Position numbers and translations under genes: made by a program
Shown here: positions 52,802-61,321 of the stretch, piece after piece
How positions within the stretch are numbered: the stretch's first letter is position 1
Layout of the letters: every line of letters begins with the position of its first letter
NCBI RefSeq assembly: GCF_000342005.1
Contig: NZ_AOHO01000020.1
Location: 114,042-178,041 of the forward strand
From: Amycolatopsis decaplanina DSM 44594
Lineage (GTDB): Bacteria; Actinomycetota; Actinomycetes; Mycobacteriales; Pseudonocardiaceae
Direction: 5' to 3'
DNA length: 64,000 nucleotides
The notes under the pieces: model-generated
Seen by the model: only the letters and a program-made list of their open reading frames with translations
The model's database searches: none
Told to the model about the DNA's origin: nothing

Positions 52802-53332
52802 CGAGCGCGCTCGTGGTCGGTGTTGGTCGTCGCGACGCTCCGGCATTCGAGGGTTCGCTGCTCTGCGGCCGATCGAGGCCAGCTGATCCCGGCCGTAGCT
52901 AAGACGCCGACGATGCGTAACCCAATTAGAGGTAATCCGGCGTTCGGGAGGCGATCTCTTCCCGAGAGACCTGCGCCCTGAACCGTCACCCCGGTATAGC
53001 GTGCCGGAGCCTCTCCCCGTTGTGCCCCCCGGCAACAGCGAGGCAGGGCGGCTCTTCGATTTGCCTCTGCCGCGACCTACGGGATGTTTGTTAACAGAAT
53101 ATCTGCGGTCACGCCGCCTCAGGTTGGGCCCAGGCGCCAACGTAGAGCCGGACACGCCATGGTCCGGCCAGCCGGGGCTCGTCATAAGCCCTGTCGCTCG
53201 CCGTGTTTGTCACGAATCGGTGACATTGCGTGCTGATAGCGGACGTGGGATGACCGCAGCCACCCATAGCCGATAACTGCCAATTGTCTGGCTGGCTGAC
53301 GGCATCGGATCCTCTCGGCCGTCGACAGTAGA
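52802..53332. other. Island interior without recognised genes
   Basis: Frames exist on both strands but none looks like a known protein. The sequence is moderately GC-rich with no strong repeats. Confidence 0.45.
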
Positions 53333-53822
53333 TCAGCCCTTCCCTTCGCGGACGTCCTTTCCGTGCTCGGCGAATGCCTTGAAGTCCAGCATGTGCTGTC
53401 GGGACTGCTTGCGGAGGGCACCGCGCATGAACGTCCCCACGAGACGCATCAGCAAGCCGCCGAACCGGTACTCGTTCTCGCTATCCCACAACGTCTTATC
53501 CGGACCGGCCTCGAGCAGGCGCCCACGCGCGGCACTCCACATGCCCGTGGCGATGATCTCGCGCTCGAAGTGAACGACGCTGCCCTGAGGGGTCCCTCCA
53601 GGCTTGCGGTTCCCGGCGCGTGATGGTCTCGGTGAGCTCTATCCTTCGCTTCCCCGTCTGCATCACGACGCGTGGCTCGGTACCGACCTGCCCGTGCACC
53701 CCACTTAGCGGCTCGTGCAAGGTTAGGCCCCGAAGCCACTTCGGCAGGTGCGCGTAGTCGGCAAGCGGCTGGACCACTTTCTCCCGCGGCAGGGCGCTCT
53801 CGATCGAGATGGTGTACTTCAT
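53333..53822 (-). pseudogene. Frameshifted SRPBCC-family protein
   Basis: The N-terminal part from ATG 53822 (MKYTISIESALPREKVVQPL, then IELTETITRREPQA) is a START/polyketide-cyclase-like fold. Around 53590 the coding frame moves by one base: the continuation VVHFEREIIATGMWSAARGR, then KTLWDSENEYRFGG, lies in another frame and ends at 53333. Joined, they would give an intact SRPBCC protein of about 163 residues. A single-base indel, or a sequencing error, explains it. Confidence 0.8.
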
Positions 53823-53921
53823 GGTGACCAGCGTTCTTTTTGCTAGTTGTGGGACAATATGCGGCGGTGTGCCATGCGGTCTACACAGGTCATTGGTGTG
53901 GGTGGGTTGATTGCGGCGTAC

Positions 53922-56852
53922 TTACCCGCCGGGCGCTGCGGCGTCACTGCCTGATGACAGATGGACTTCCAGAATTCGCGCGACGCTCGCCATGTTGAGC
54001 GTCTGCGATGAAGCCCTCAGGTGCCCGAGCACGCGGTTGCGAACCTTCTTCTGCTGCTTCGAAGTCAAAAGTTCGAACTCCTCGGAAGCGATGCCTAGGT
54101 TCTTCAGTGCTGACTCGATCGAGGCCATGATGATCACATCATTGGTGGTCGCAGCAAGGAGTCCTGCGTTCTGGGCCAAGAGTTCTAGAGACGAATCCGG
54201 CTCATGGATAGCTATCCTCAATAACTCTGGAATAACACCCCGATCGATCTCGCTTCGTCGGACAAGCCGAAGGGATTCCTTGATCAGTTCTGGGGTTACA
54301 GACAAGTCTGTGACTGCCACCCCAGCCGCGTCAGCGACATTGCGAACGTAGGTGAGGTAAGTGTCCGCAGCCTGGCTTAGGGAGATGTCGTCATCTACCA
54401 GATCCAGAACGCGGTTGACCAGACCTAGCCGGGAAACGCCGGCAGCAAGGGAATGGGGGAGTCCAGCGCGTATCAGGGTATCCCGTTCCTCTGCCTGAAC
54501 ATCAGTTAGCGCACGATGGCTCCCGTGCCGCCTACGCGCGAAATCCGGGAACCACATCGACTGGTCACCAAGACGCGACCGGTCCGTGAACTGCTTGTTC
54601 GCGTCGCCGAAGAAGGGATGTTCCCGTCCGGCTTCGGCATGGCGGAAGTGGAGTTGACCGTCTTTGACTTGGAGATAAACGATGTGCCGCATCCTCGTAC
54701 GAGCCAGCGAGACCCGAGGCAGGCGGCGTACTTGTGCGACCTTGTCACCTACGGCGAAGCCGACCAGGCATGTGTCGGCGAGTACCGCGATCGCTGGATA
54801 CCCTCGGCGCGGCCGAGGGGGCGTCTCCGCTCGCCATGGGAGATCCGGGAGTTGCATCAAGATCGAAGCTGCTGGCAGGTCCTTATGGACGACGAAATGA
54901 CGTTCCACCTCGGCACGGTGTGCTGCACCGTGCCGACGAGGCGGCTCGAGGCCTGTCGTATCAACTCCCGCTAGCTCCATTTGCGTCGAACGGATTATCC
55001 ACGGGTTCAGATAGGTCTGCTGCGCATCGGTGCCAATAAAGTACGCCGCTTGACGGTTTCTCCATTCTGGGCGGCTCTGCTCGTAGCTGAAACTGCCGAC
55101 TTTTGCGTGGATCTCCGCGAGGACATCATTTCCGCCCACGAAGTTCCCCAGTAGCTCACCTTCGTCAGCGACATGAATGGCTGGGTTGGCGAGAATCTGT
55201 TCTCGATAATCTAAGTAGGCGATGAACTCGAGTGGTGTGCAGAGAATGTCCGCCATTAGATTCAACTCTTGGATCGAGACAATGAGAGGGATCGATCCTG
55301 GAGGTAGGATTTCCGCGCGCCAGAAAAGGTCCAAGGAGGTCAATATTCCACCGAACTGATCGGCGGTTGGAATCAAAACATACGCCCGTCGAATCGCGCG
55401 GCAGTCGAGTGTTATTTTTCCGCCTGATTTACCTGTTAGGTCGACGTTTCCGTCGCGTTCCAACTTCTGAAGCAGACGTGAAGCTTGGAAAAAGCCATCT
55501 CCGACCGTGTCGCGATAGTCCCCGATTGCGGATGCTTCGTCACCGCGGCGTGAACGCGCGCTCAGGTAGCCGCCTTTTCCTTCGATCACGATCGCGACGT
55601 CATGCCACAGAACTATCCCGTCCACTTCAATCAGTTCGCCTGGCCGGTCCCCGGGGTATTTTCCGCTATGCATGATGGTCGAGTCGGAGAATACGGTTCT
55701 GAGCAACGCGACTGCGGATTCCTCCAACTCCTCGCCTCTGGCTCGATAATAGTGGAGGCCGGGCGCTCGAGCGAAAATTCTCTCTAAAAGCCGCGACAAT
55801 TCCGTGCTGAAAATATGAACCAGCGAAATCAGGTACCCTCGACGAGTAGCGATCACCGGTGCGGCCGTCAATGGAGAGTCGAACACGTCTCCTGCGTCAA
55901 CGTTTTTACCGATATTTGCTGAATCGAGCGTTAGTAGGTCCAGCCATTCGCTGAGTTTGCCCGCGTCAAGGGGTGAGACGCCTGCTAAGAGATCTTCGAA
56001 GCCGATAATCAGACGCTGGCAGCATTTCATCAACAAAGAACTTGTTCGTCGCTTCAATCGAACATGTCCCGGCAAGTCCAGCAACGTGTGTTGCCTTACG
56101 GTCAAATAGAGCTGACCGTCCACATCGGCGAGCTCGCTTTGGAACCTGTTGATTACGCGGGCCCATTGGTGCATGACATTATGCAGCAATGCTGGAATCG
56201 CGTCGATTGAGGGGTGGTGCACCCCGCGCTTGGTAATCCTGTCGGCCAGTCGTCGCGAGTACGCCCAGTCGTATCGAGTATCAAAGGAGCCGCGGACGGA
56301 CACCCACTCGACGGCGAGTTGAGTGCGTAATGCCCCCTTGTGCATCCCGGCCAAGGTGCCGTCGCTATCGATATATCGTTTTGCAAGGCCTATGTTTTCC
56401 GAGAGAATTCGGTGTTGACGCGCCAGTCGCAAACAATTAAAGGCAGCCTCTGCTTGTCGACGCTTGGTTCGGCGATCACCTTCAATCCTCGGAGACAATG
56501 ATGCGAGAAACTCCATCTCATAGGTGAACGTGTTCGGGGATCCTGTGACCATCCGTAGGGCCTTGTCGTCCTGGCCGAGCAGGATGCCTACGGTGAGGCA
56601 ATCAAGCAAAGTCGTTGCCTCAAGTTCTTGACGCAGATCGCGAGTCGTGCTGTTGAGCAAGCTGCCGAGTTCCGCGACGAAGTCGGCCATCTCCTGTGCC
56701 GGAGGGTTTTCGCCGCGTATTGGCCCATCCGGCGCCTCGAACGCGTAATTACGCAAGCTGCCAGCAGACACCTTCGCCTGCGGAGACTTCATCCTTCCGA
56801 GAACAGCCTGAGCATCCTGACTGTACGGCAGATCCTGCGCCTGAATCGCCAC
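53922..56852 (-). CDS. Large NERD-like nuclease-domain protein
   Basis: A 976-residue protein that I cannot name. Residues about 1-370 are mostly helical. A nuclease-related (NERD-like, PD-(D/E)xK) region follows: GELIEVDGIVLWHDVAIVIE then GKGG, with the E-x-K pair in IEGKG. The rest is unassigned, with a basic stretch and a helical C-terminus. There is no signal or membrane segment. Codon use is less GC-rich than in the core genes. It lies in the island with the DGQHR gene on the same strand, so a role in defence or DNA processing is inferred. Confidence 0.7.
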   Translation of the reverse strand: MAIQAQDLPYSQDAQAVLGRMKSPQAKVSAGSLRNYAFEAPDGPIRGENPPAQEMADFVAELGSLLNSTTRDLRQELEATTLLDCLTVGILLGQDDKALRMVTGSPNTFTYEMEFLASLSPRIEGDRRTKRRQAEAAFNCLRLARQHRILSENIGLAKRYIDSDGTLAGMHKGALRTQLAVEWVSVRGSFDTRYDWAYSRRLADRITKRGVHHPSIDAIPALLHNVMHQWARVINRFQSELADVDGQLYLTVRQHTLLDLPGHVRLKRRTSSLLMKCCQRLIIGFEDLLAGVSPLDAGKLSEWLDLLTLDSANIGKNVDAGDVFDSPLTAAPVIATRRGYLISLVHIFSTELSRLLERIFARAPGLHYYRARGEELEESAVALLRTVFSDSTIMHSGKYPGDRPGELIEVDGIVLWHDVAIVIEGKGGYLSARSRRGDEASAIGDYRDTVGDGFFQASRLLQKLERDGNVDLTGKSGGKITLDCRAIRRAYVLIPTADQFGGILTSLDLFWRAEILPPGSIPLIVSIQELNLMADILCTPLEFIAYLDYREQILANPAIHVADEGELLGNFVGGNDVLAEIHAKVGSFSYEQSRPEWRNRQAAYFIGTDAQQTYLNPWIIRSTQMELAGVDTTGLEPPRRHGAAHRAEVERHFVVHKDLPAASILMQLPDLPWRAETPPRPRRGYPAIAVLADTCLVGFAVGDKVAQVRRLPRVSLARTRMRHIVYLQVKDGQLHFRHAEAGREHPFFGDANKQFTDRSRLGDQSMWFPDFARRRHGSHRALTDVQAEERDTLIRAGLPHSLAAGVSRLGLVNRVLDLVDDDISLSQAADTYLTYVRNVADAAGVAVTDLSVTPELIKESLRLVRRSEIDRGVIPELLRIAIHEPDSSLELLAQNAGLLAATTNDVIIMASIESALKNLGIASEEFELLTSKQQKKVRNRVLGHLRASSQTLNMASVARILEVHLSSGSDAAAPGG

Positions 56853-57827
56853 CAGATTCTCCTAGCTGGCTCGTGCAATTACGTCGTTGAATAGTCCTAG
56901 CATCACGAGGTCTCCATGCCAAACAAGCCGCTCAACGAACGTTCGAACGCTCAAGGAATCCCCTGTTCGTCGACGTTGTCGAGACCATGTCAAGAGAGTC
57001 AGTGTAATGGAACTCAAACGTTATGCCTTGCGTAGTCGGCAGACTTCGACCGGTCCGTGCGTGACGCAGTCACTCAAGGTCGTCTGGCTCAAACTCGCCC
57101 TACGCAGAGCCTGTCCACGTGACGGGGTGCAGATTCTTCGATCCTGTGCCGAGTTTGAACGCGAACGTGGCCGGGCTGGCTCTTCGTCAAGTGGAGTGTC
57201 GAGGCTCCAAGCGCAAGTGAGCGGTCGACTCCGGCGCTCTTCGTCCGCTCTTCTGTCGGTTGGGCGCTGGGCGACGACCATCTGCGTCGTCGAGACCGAG
57301 CGAAGTGGTGCGTCGCAGTGTCCTCGTCGACGTGACGAGGGCCCCTTTGGTAAGAAACGTCGTCGGGACGATCGGGAGCTTCGCGGAACAGCCCATGCTC
57401 ACGAGTGGAGTGGTCGGGGTTTTCGCGTTCATCCGTCCGACCTGGTGCCTGTTCGCTTTGGCAATTTTCCCGGGCAGGGTGTGGCAACCGGTCGCTTGTC
57501 GGCCTGTGCATCTCCTCGATTACGCGTACGAAGTTGGCCGGGGTCACGAGTCAACGTTCTGACCGCATAGAGTGCTAGACGGGTGGCTGAGCTGGTTCCG
57601 TGGTCGGCGAGTGGCCGGTCGGCCCGAGAGTTCACAGTCGACGAGTGGACATAGGGAAGTAGCCGCTGGGTGGCTGACACCGTCTCCGATTGGGCTCCGT
57701 TGTCGGACTAGAGGCCGACATGGCCCGATGCAGCCTGACACTCGGATGAGATGCAAGACCTGCATTGACCTGCGCAAATGGTGAAATTAGACACTTACGG
57801 CACCTGCTGACCCTGCGGAGGAGGGGA
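56853..57827. other. Right end of the island, no convincing gene
   Basis: Open frames on both strands (for example 56887-57570) read as Arg/Ser-rich shadows and no integrase motif (R..HxxR..Y, or serine recombinase) was seen. Close to attR, GCAAATGGTGAAATTAGACA resembles the 5' half of a tRNA-Leu. Confidence 0.5.
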
Positions 57828-57904
57828 CTTGTAAACAGAAGGTCAGGGGTTCGAGCCCCCTTGGCGGCTCAAGATCGACTTTGGCGCCGACCTGCCGATA
57901 TGGC
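57828..57904 (+). repeat. attR: second copy of tRNA 3' end
   Basis: Identical to 50368-50416 over 49 bases, then the same 12-base gap and 16-base match as in attL. The upstream bases do not complete a tRNA-Thr, so only the left copy gives a functional tRNA. Confidence 0.92.
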
Positions 57905-57917
57905 TGTTCGAGTCCAC

Positions 57918-59039
57918 TTAGGACGCGAACAGGGGCGAGCCCAGCGGCCGGTGTTCGTCGAAACCGGGGAGGATCAGGAAGGTCCCGCTCGCGGTGGTGG
58001 TCGTGAACGGCAGCAGGGCGTCCGCGGTTTCCATATGTGCCAGGGTCGCGGTGAACGTGTGCAGGTCGTTCTGAAAGCTCACGAACACGAGGCCCGGCGT
58101 GGGATCGTCCATGCTGTAGCTTCGGCGGAGCATGAGCCCGGCGCCGACGACGTTCGCGTGGGCGCGGCGGATGTGGGCGTTCGCGGGGACCAGGTAGCGG
58201 CCGTCCGGGGTTTTCGCGCCCAGGTCCGGGCCGTCGGCGATCGCGCCGCCCGACAGGGGAATCCCGGTGTCGCGGTGGCGGCCGAAGACGGACTCCTGTG
58301 CGGCGACCGGTAAGCCGGCGAAACGCGCCAGATCGAGTTCCATGCGCCGGACGACGGCGATCGTGCCGCCCGCCACCGGGGCGGGGCCGGCGAGCCACAG
58401 GTCCCGTTGCTGTTCGGCGGGGGTGTGCGGGCCGACGATACCGTCGACGAAACCCAGCAGATTCCGCGGCGCGGTCAGGTCGCCGGCCACCGGCACTTGT
58501 GGTCCGCGGCGGCCGGACTGCCGCCAGCGTTCGCGTACGCCGGGCTGGGCGAGGAGCGCGGCCGCGGCGAGGGGCGGGACCAGCGGGTCACTCGCGCACA
58601 ACTGGAGCAGCAGATCGCCGCCGCGGTCGGCCGGGGCGATCGCCTCGTGGGACGACGGCGGGAGATCGGTCGCGCCCGGCAGGCTCGGGTCGCGTTCCCG
58701 GATCAGGCGCGGGCCCACCCCGACCGTCACGGTGAGGTCGCCCGCGGGCAATCCCAGTAGCCGGGCGTCGGTGCCGGCGGTGAGTGCCAGGACGCGACGG
58801 CCGAGTTCGGCCAGGAGCGGGCCTGGCGCAACGGAAACGTCGGCGGCGACGAGCAACAGGTGCGGCTGCGGCGTGCGCGGGAGCGTGACACCGGCCTGGT
58901 GGGTGCCGGCGGCCGGGACGGGATCGGGCGCCGCAGCCTGGCCGGGGGCGGATGCCGCGTGGCAGCCGGCGGCGAGGCCGGCCGTCACGGCCACCCCGAG
59001 AAAGGCGCGCCGGGACGGGCGGCGCTCGGCGGAATTCAC
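57918..59039 (-). CDS. Tat-exported DyP-type peroxidase
   Basis: A 373-residue heme peroxidase. The twin-arginine signal RPSRRAFLGVAVTAGLAAGC starts it, with a Cys that may be lipidated. The DyP motif GFVDGIVGP (usual GxxDG with the catalytic Asp) and the proximal His in ANAHIRRAHANV are present. DyPs oxidise dyes, phenols or, in EfeB, heme and iron. GTG 59039 is chosen. It is divergent from the beta-helix lipoprotein, 63 bases away, and just outside attR. Confidence 0.92.
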   Translation of the reverse strand: MNSAERRPSRRAFLGVAVTAGLAAGCHAASAPGQAAAPDPVPAAGTHQAGVTLPRTPQPHLLLVAADVSVAPGPLLAELGRRVLALTAGTDARLLGLPAGDLTVTVGVGPRLIRERDPSLPGATDLPPSSHEAIAPADRGGDLLLQLCASDPLVPPLAAAALLAQPGVRERWRQSGRRGPQVPVAGDLTAPRNLLGFVDGIVGPHTPAEQQRDLWLAGPAPVAGGTIAVVRRMELDLARFAGLPVAAQESVFGRHRDTGIPLSGGAIADGPDLGAKTPDGRYLVPANAHIRRAHANVVGAGLMLRRSYSMDDPTPGLVFVSFQNDLHTFTATLAHMETADALLPFTTTTASGTFLILPGFDEHRPLGSPLFAS

Positions 59040-59102
59040 GACGAGCAGCGTGACAGATGGCGGCGCCACGGGCGAATTCGACCGCCGTGCCAGACTGAGC
59101 GT

Positions 59103-60431
59103 ATGCGTTTTCCCGCCGCCGTGGCGATTCTGGGGTTGTCCGCCGCACTGCTCAGCGGCTGTGGTTCTCCGTCGGCCGAGGGGCACCGCCCGGACGGCAC
59201 GCACGTGACGATCCGCGTACCGGCCGACGCCCCGACGATCTCGGCCGCCGTTTCCCTGGCCCAGCCCGGAGATCTCGTCCTCGTCGCACCGGGCGAGTAC
59301 CACGAAACGGTGAAGGTCACGACGCCGCAGGTCACGCTCCGCGGTGAAGTGCGGGAGCAGGTGGTCATCGACGGGCAGTTGCGGCGGGACAACGGGGTCG
59401 TCGTTTCCGCGCCCGGCGTCGCGGTCGAGAACTTGACCGTCCGCAACAACACGCAGAACGGCGTGCTCGTGACCGGTTCGGTGAAGGCCGCCGCGGGGTT
59501 GCCGGGCAGCAACCGTGGCTACGACACGGGCGACGAGCCGATCCACTTCCTGAGTTCGTTCCTGGTTTCCCATGTCACCGCGACTCGCAACGGCCTTTAC
59601 GGAATCTACGCTTTTTCCGCGCAGAACGGCATGATCGAGCATTCGTACACGTCGGGTGGCGCCGATTCGGGAATCTACGTCGGCCAGTGCAAGCCGTGCC
59701 GGATAGTCGTGCGCGACAACGTCGCCGAACTCAACGCCGTCGGCTACGAGGCCACGAACGCCGGCGGCGATCTGTACGTCGTCGGCAACCGGTTCAGCGG
59801 CAACCGGGTCGGGCTCACCACCAACTCCGACCACCAGGAGAAGCTGTTGCCGCAGCAGGATTCCGTGGTCGCCGGCAACCTGGTCGCGGCCAACCGGCAG
59901 GCAGCGACCCCGGAGCAGGCCGACGGTGGCTGGGGCATCGGGATCGGCATCGACGGTGGCAGCGACAACCAGGTGCTGCGCAACCGGATCACCGGCAACG
60001 TGAACGCCGGGCTCGTGCTCACCGCGACCCAGGACGTGCCGCCGCGGGGCAACCAGATCGTCGGTGACGTCTTCGCGGCGAACGGCATCGATGTCGGCTG
60101 GACCTTCCCCGGCGCGACGAAGGGCAGCGGAAACTGCCTGAATTCCGGGGAATTACGCACGATTCCGGACGGACTCGCGGCGAGCACCGCGTGTCCCGTG
60201 GCAGCCACGGCAGCCTCACCGGCGGGCACGTGGCCCTGGCCGTCACCCCCGTCCGGCATCCCGTTCACCGAGGTCGCCGCACCGCCGACGCAGCCACAGC
60301 TCCCGAACGCGCGCACGGCCGGGCCCACCGTCGTCCCGCCGGTGCCGGTGTTCCCGGACGTCGCGCGGGTCCAGGTACCGGCGGCTTCCCTGCTGGCGGA
60401 CCGGGCGTCGGTGGCCGTTTCCGACGAATAA
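59103..60431 (+). CDS. Right-handed beta-helix lipoprotein
   Basis: A 442-residue lipoprotein (Cys in ALLSGCGSP). Repeats of about 22 residues (VSAPGVAVENLTVRNNTQNG, VSHVTATRNGLYGIYAFSAQ) form a parallel beta-helix as in NosD and pectate-lyase-like proteins. The C-terminus is Pro/Ala-rich, without helix repeats. Such proteins bind sugars or metals. It shares a promoter region with the DyP gene. Confidence 0.85.
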   Translation: MRFPAAVAILGLSAALLSGCGSPSAEGHRPDGTHVTIRVPADAPTISAAVSLAQPGDLVLVAPGEYHETVKVTTPQVTLRGEVREQVVIDGQLRRDNGVVVSAPGVAVENLTVRNNTQNGVLVTGSVKAAAGLPGSNRGYDTGDEPIHFLSSFLVSHVTATRNGLYGIYAFSAQNGMIEHSYTSGGADSGIYVGQCKPCRIVVRDNVAELNAVGYEATNAGGDLYVVGNRFSGNRVGLTTNSDHQEKLLPQQDSVVAGNLVAANRQAATPEQADGGWGIGIGIDGGSDNQVLRNRITGNVNAGLVLTATQDVPPRGNQIVGDVFAANGIDVGWTFPGATKGSGNCLNSGELRTIPDGLAASTACPVAATAASPAGTWPWPSPPSGIPFTEVAAPPTQPQLPNARTAGPTVVPPVPVFPDVARVQVPAASLLADRASVAVSDE

Positions 60432-60433
60432 CG

Positions 60434-61201
60434 TCAGCCGGTGGGCGGCACCGCGATGAATTCGTGGGAATCGAAATCAATGACGACCGGATCCGTTTCT
60501 CCGGCGACCGTCGCCTGTACGCGGTACATGACGCCGTTCGCGTCGAGCCAATAACGCACGGATTCCGCGGTACCCGGCCTGTCCCGGGATTCCGGCCCGG
60601 TGAAGACGTCGACCGGATGACCGTTTATCAGATCGGAGCCCACCCAGGCGGCGCCGTTCTGCGGCAGCAGTTGCGCGTTGTCCGGCCGGTCACCGCCGAG
60701 CCCGAGCACGATCGCCAGCGCGCGGTCGAGCACGCCGCCCGTCGGGTTCAGCGGACGGCCGAACCAGTCGTCCGCGGGCGGCCGCGCCGGTGCTTGGCCA
60801 GGGGTGGCGGGCATCGGGTGCAGCGCGACGCGGGCGGCCGTCCACCTGATCAGCCCATCGCCGGAGTCGTTGCGCGCCTTGCCTTTCACCACTCCGTAAC
60901 CGGCTTTGGTGCGATAGTCGACCGAAGCGGTGACGACGAGTCCTCCGGCGGGGTCGGGCACGCTGATCGTCACCGCCCGGCCGCGTGCCTCGTAATTGCG
61001 GAACCGCGTGATCGCCAGCCGGCTCGCCTCGTCCGCGGTCACCGCGCGCGGGCCCGCGTCGCCGGAACCGGCGGTGAACCACCAGACGAATCCCGCGCCG
61101 AGCGCGACCACCACCACTGTCGCGGCCGCGACGATCCAGCGTCGCGTAATGCTTCTCTTGCCTGCTTTGGCCAACACGGTCAGTGAACGTATCAGTGTCA
61201 T
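60434..61201 (-). CDS. Membrane-anchored hypothetical protein
   Basis: A 255-residue protein with one N-terminal membrane helix (WIVAAATVVVVALGAGFVWWF) and an outside domain without known motifs. ATG 61201 is taken from the signal-anchor position; the open frame beyond it, running to 63631, is antisense to the surface-protein gene. It ends two bases from the stop of the beta-helix gene. Confidence 0.8.
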   Translation of the reverse strand: MTLIRSLTVLAKAGKRSITRRWIVAAATVVVVALGAGFVWWFTAGSGDAGPRAVTADEASRLAITRFRNYEARGRAVTISVPDPAGGLVVTASVDYRTKAGYGVVKGKARNDSGDGLIRWTAARVALHPMPATPGQAPARPPADDWFGRPLNPTGGVLDRALAIVLGLGGDRPDNAQLLPQNGAAWVGSDLINGHPVDVFTGPESRDRPGTAESVRYWLDANGVMYRVQATVAGETDPVVIDFDSHEFIAVPPTG

Positions 61202-61321
61202 CGATTCACTCTTTGATTCACCCGGGTTCCGCATTTGCCGGAGATCTTTTTTCTGGTTTACTGTGACATCTTTGTGGCATCTAGCGCGAATTCCTACGTG
61301 CAGAACGGAGCGCCTGCGGTA

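Larger units (their letters stand above)
50368..57904. mobile_element. tRNA-Thr integrated island without visible integrase
   Basis: Bounded by direct repeats of the tRNA 3' end. The left copy keeps the tRNA whole. Cargo: a DGQHR protein, small overlapping genes, a frameshifted SRPBCC gene and a 976-residue NERD-like protein, all on the minus strand, plus about 1 kb of unassigned sequence at the right end. No integrase, excisionase or replication gene was recognised, so it may be mobilised in trans or be decayed. Confidence 0.82.

Noticed and set aside
56887..57570. 227-codon frame at the right end of the island, considered as an integrase
   Set aside because: No tyrosine or serine recombinase motif and low-complexity basic composition.
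28893..57658. 15-base match GTGGACATAGGGAAG shared by the HEPN region and the right end of the island
   Set aside because: A match of this length is expected by chance in a window of this size; the flanks do not align.
59040..59834. Minus-strand extension of the DyP peroxidase frame
   Set aside because: Antisense to the beta-helix lipoprotein gene; the Tat signal places the start at 59039.
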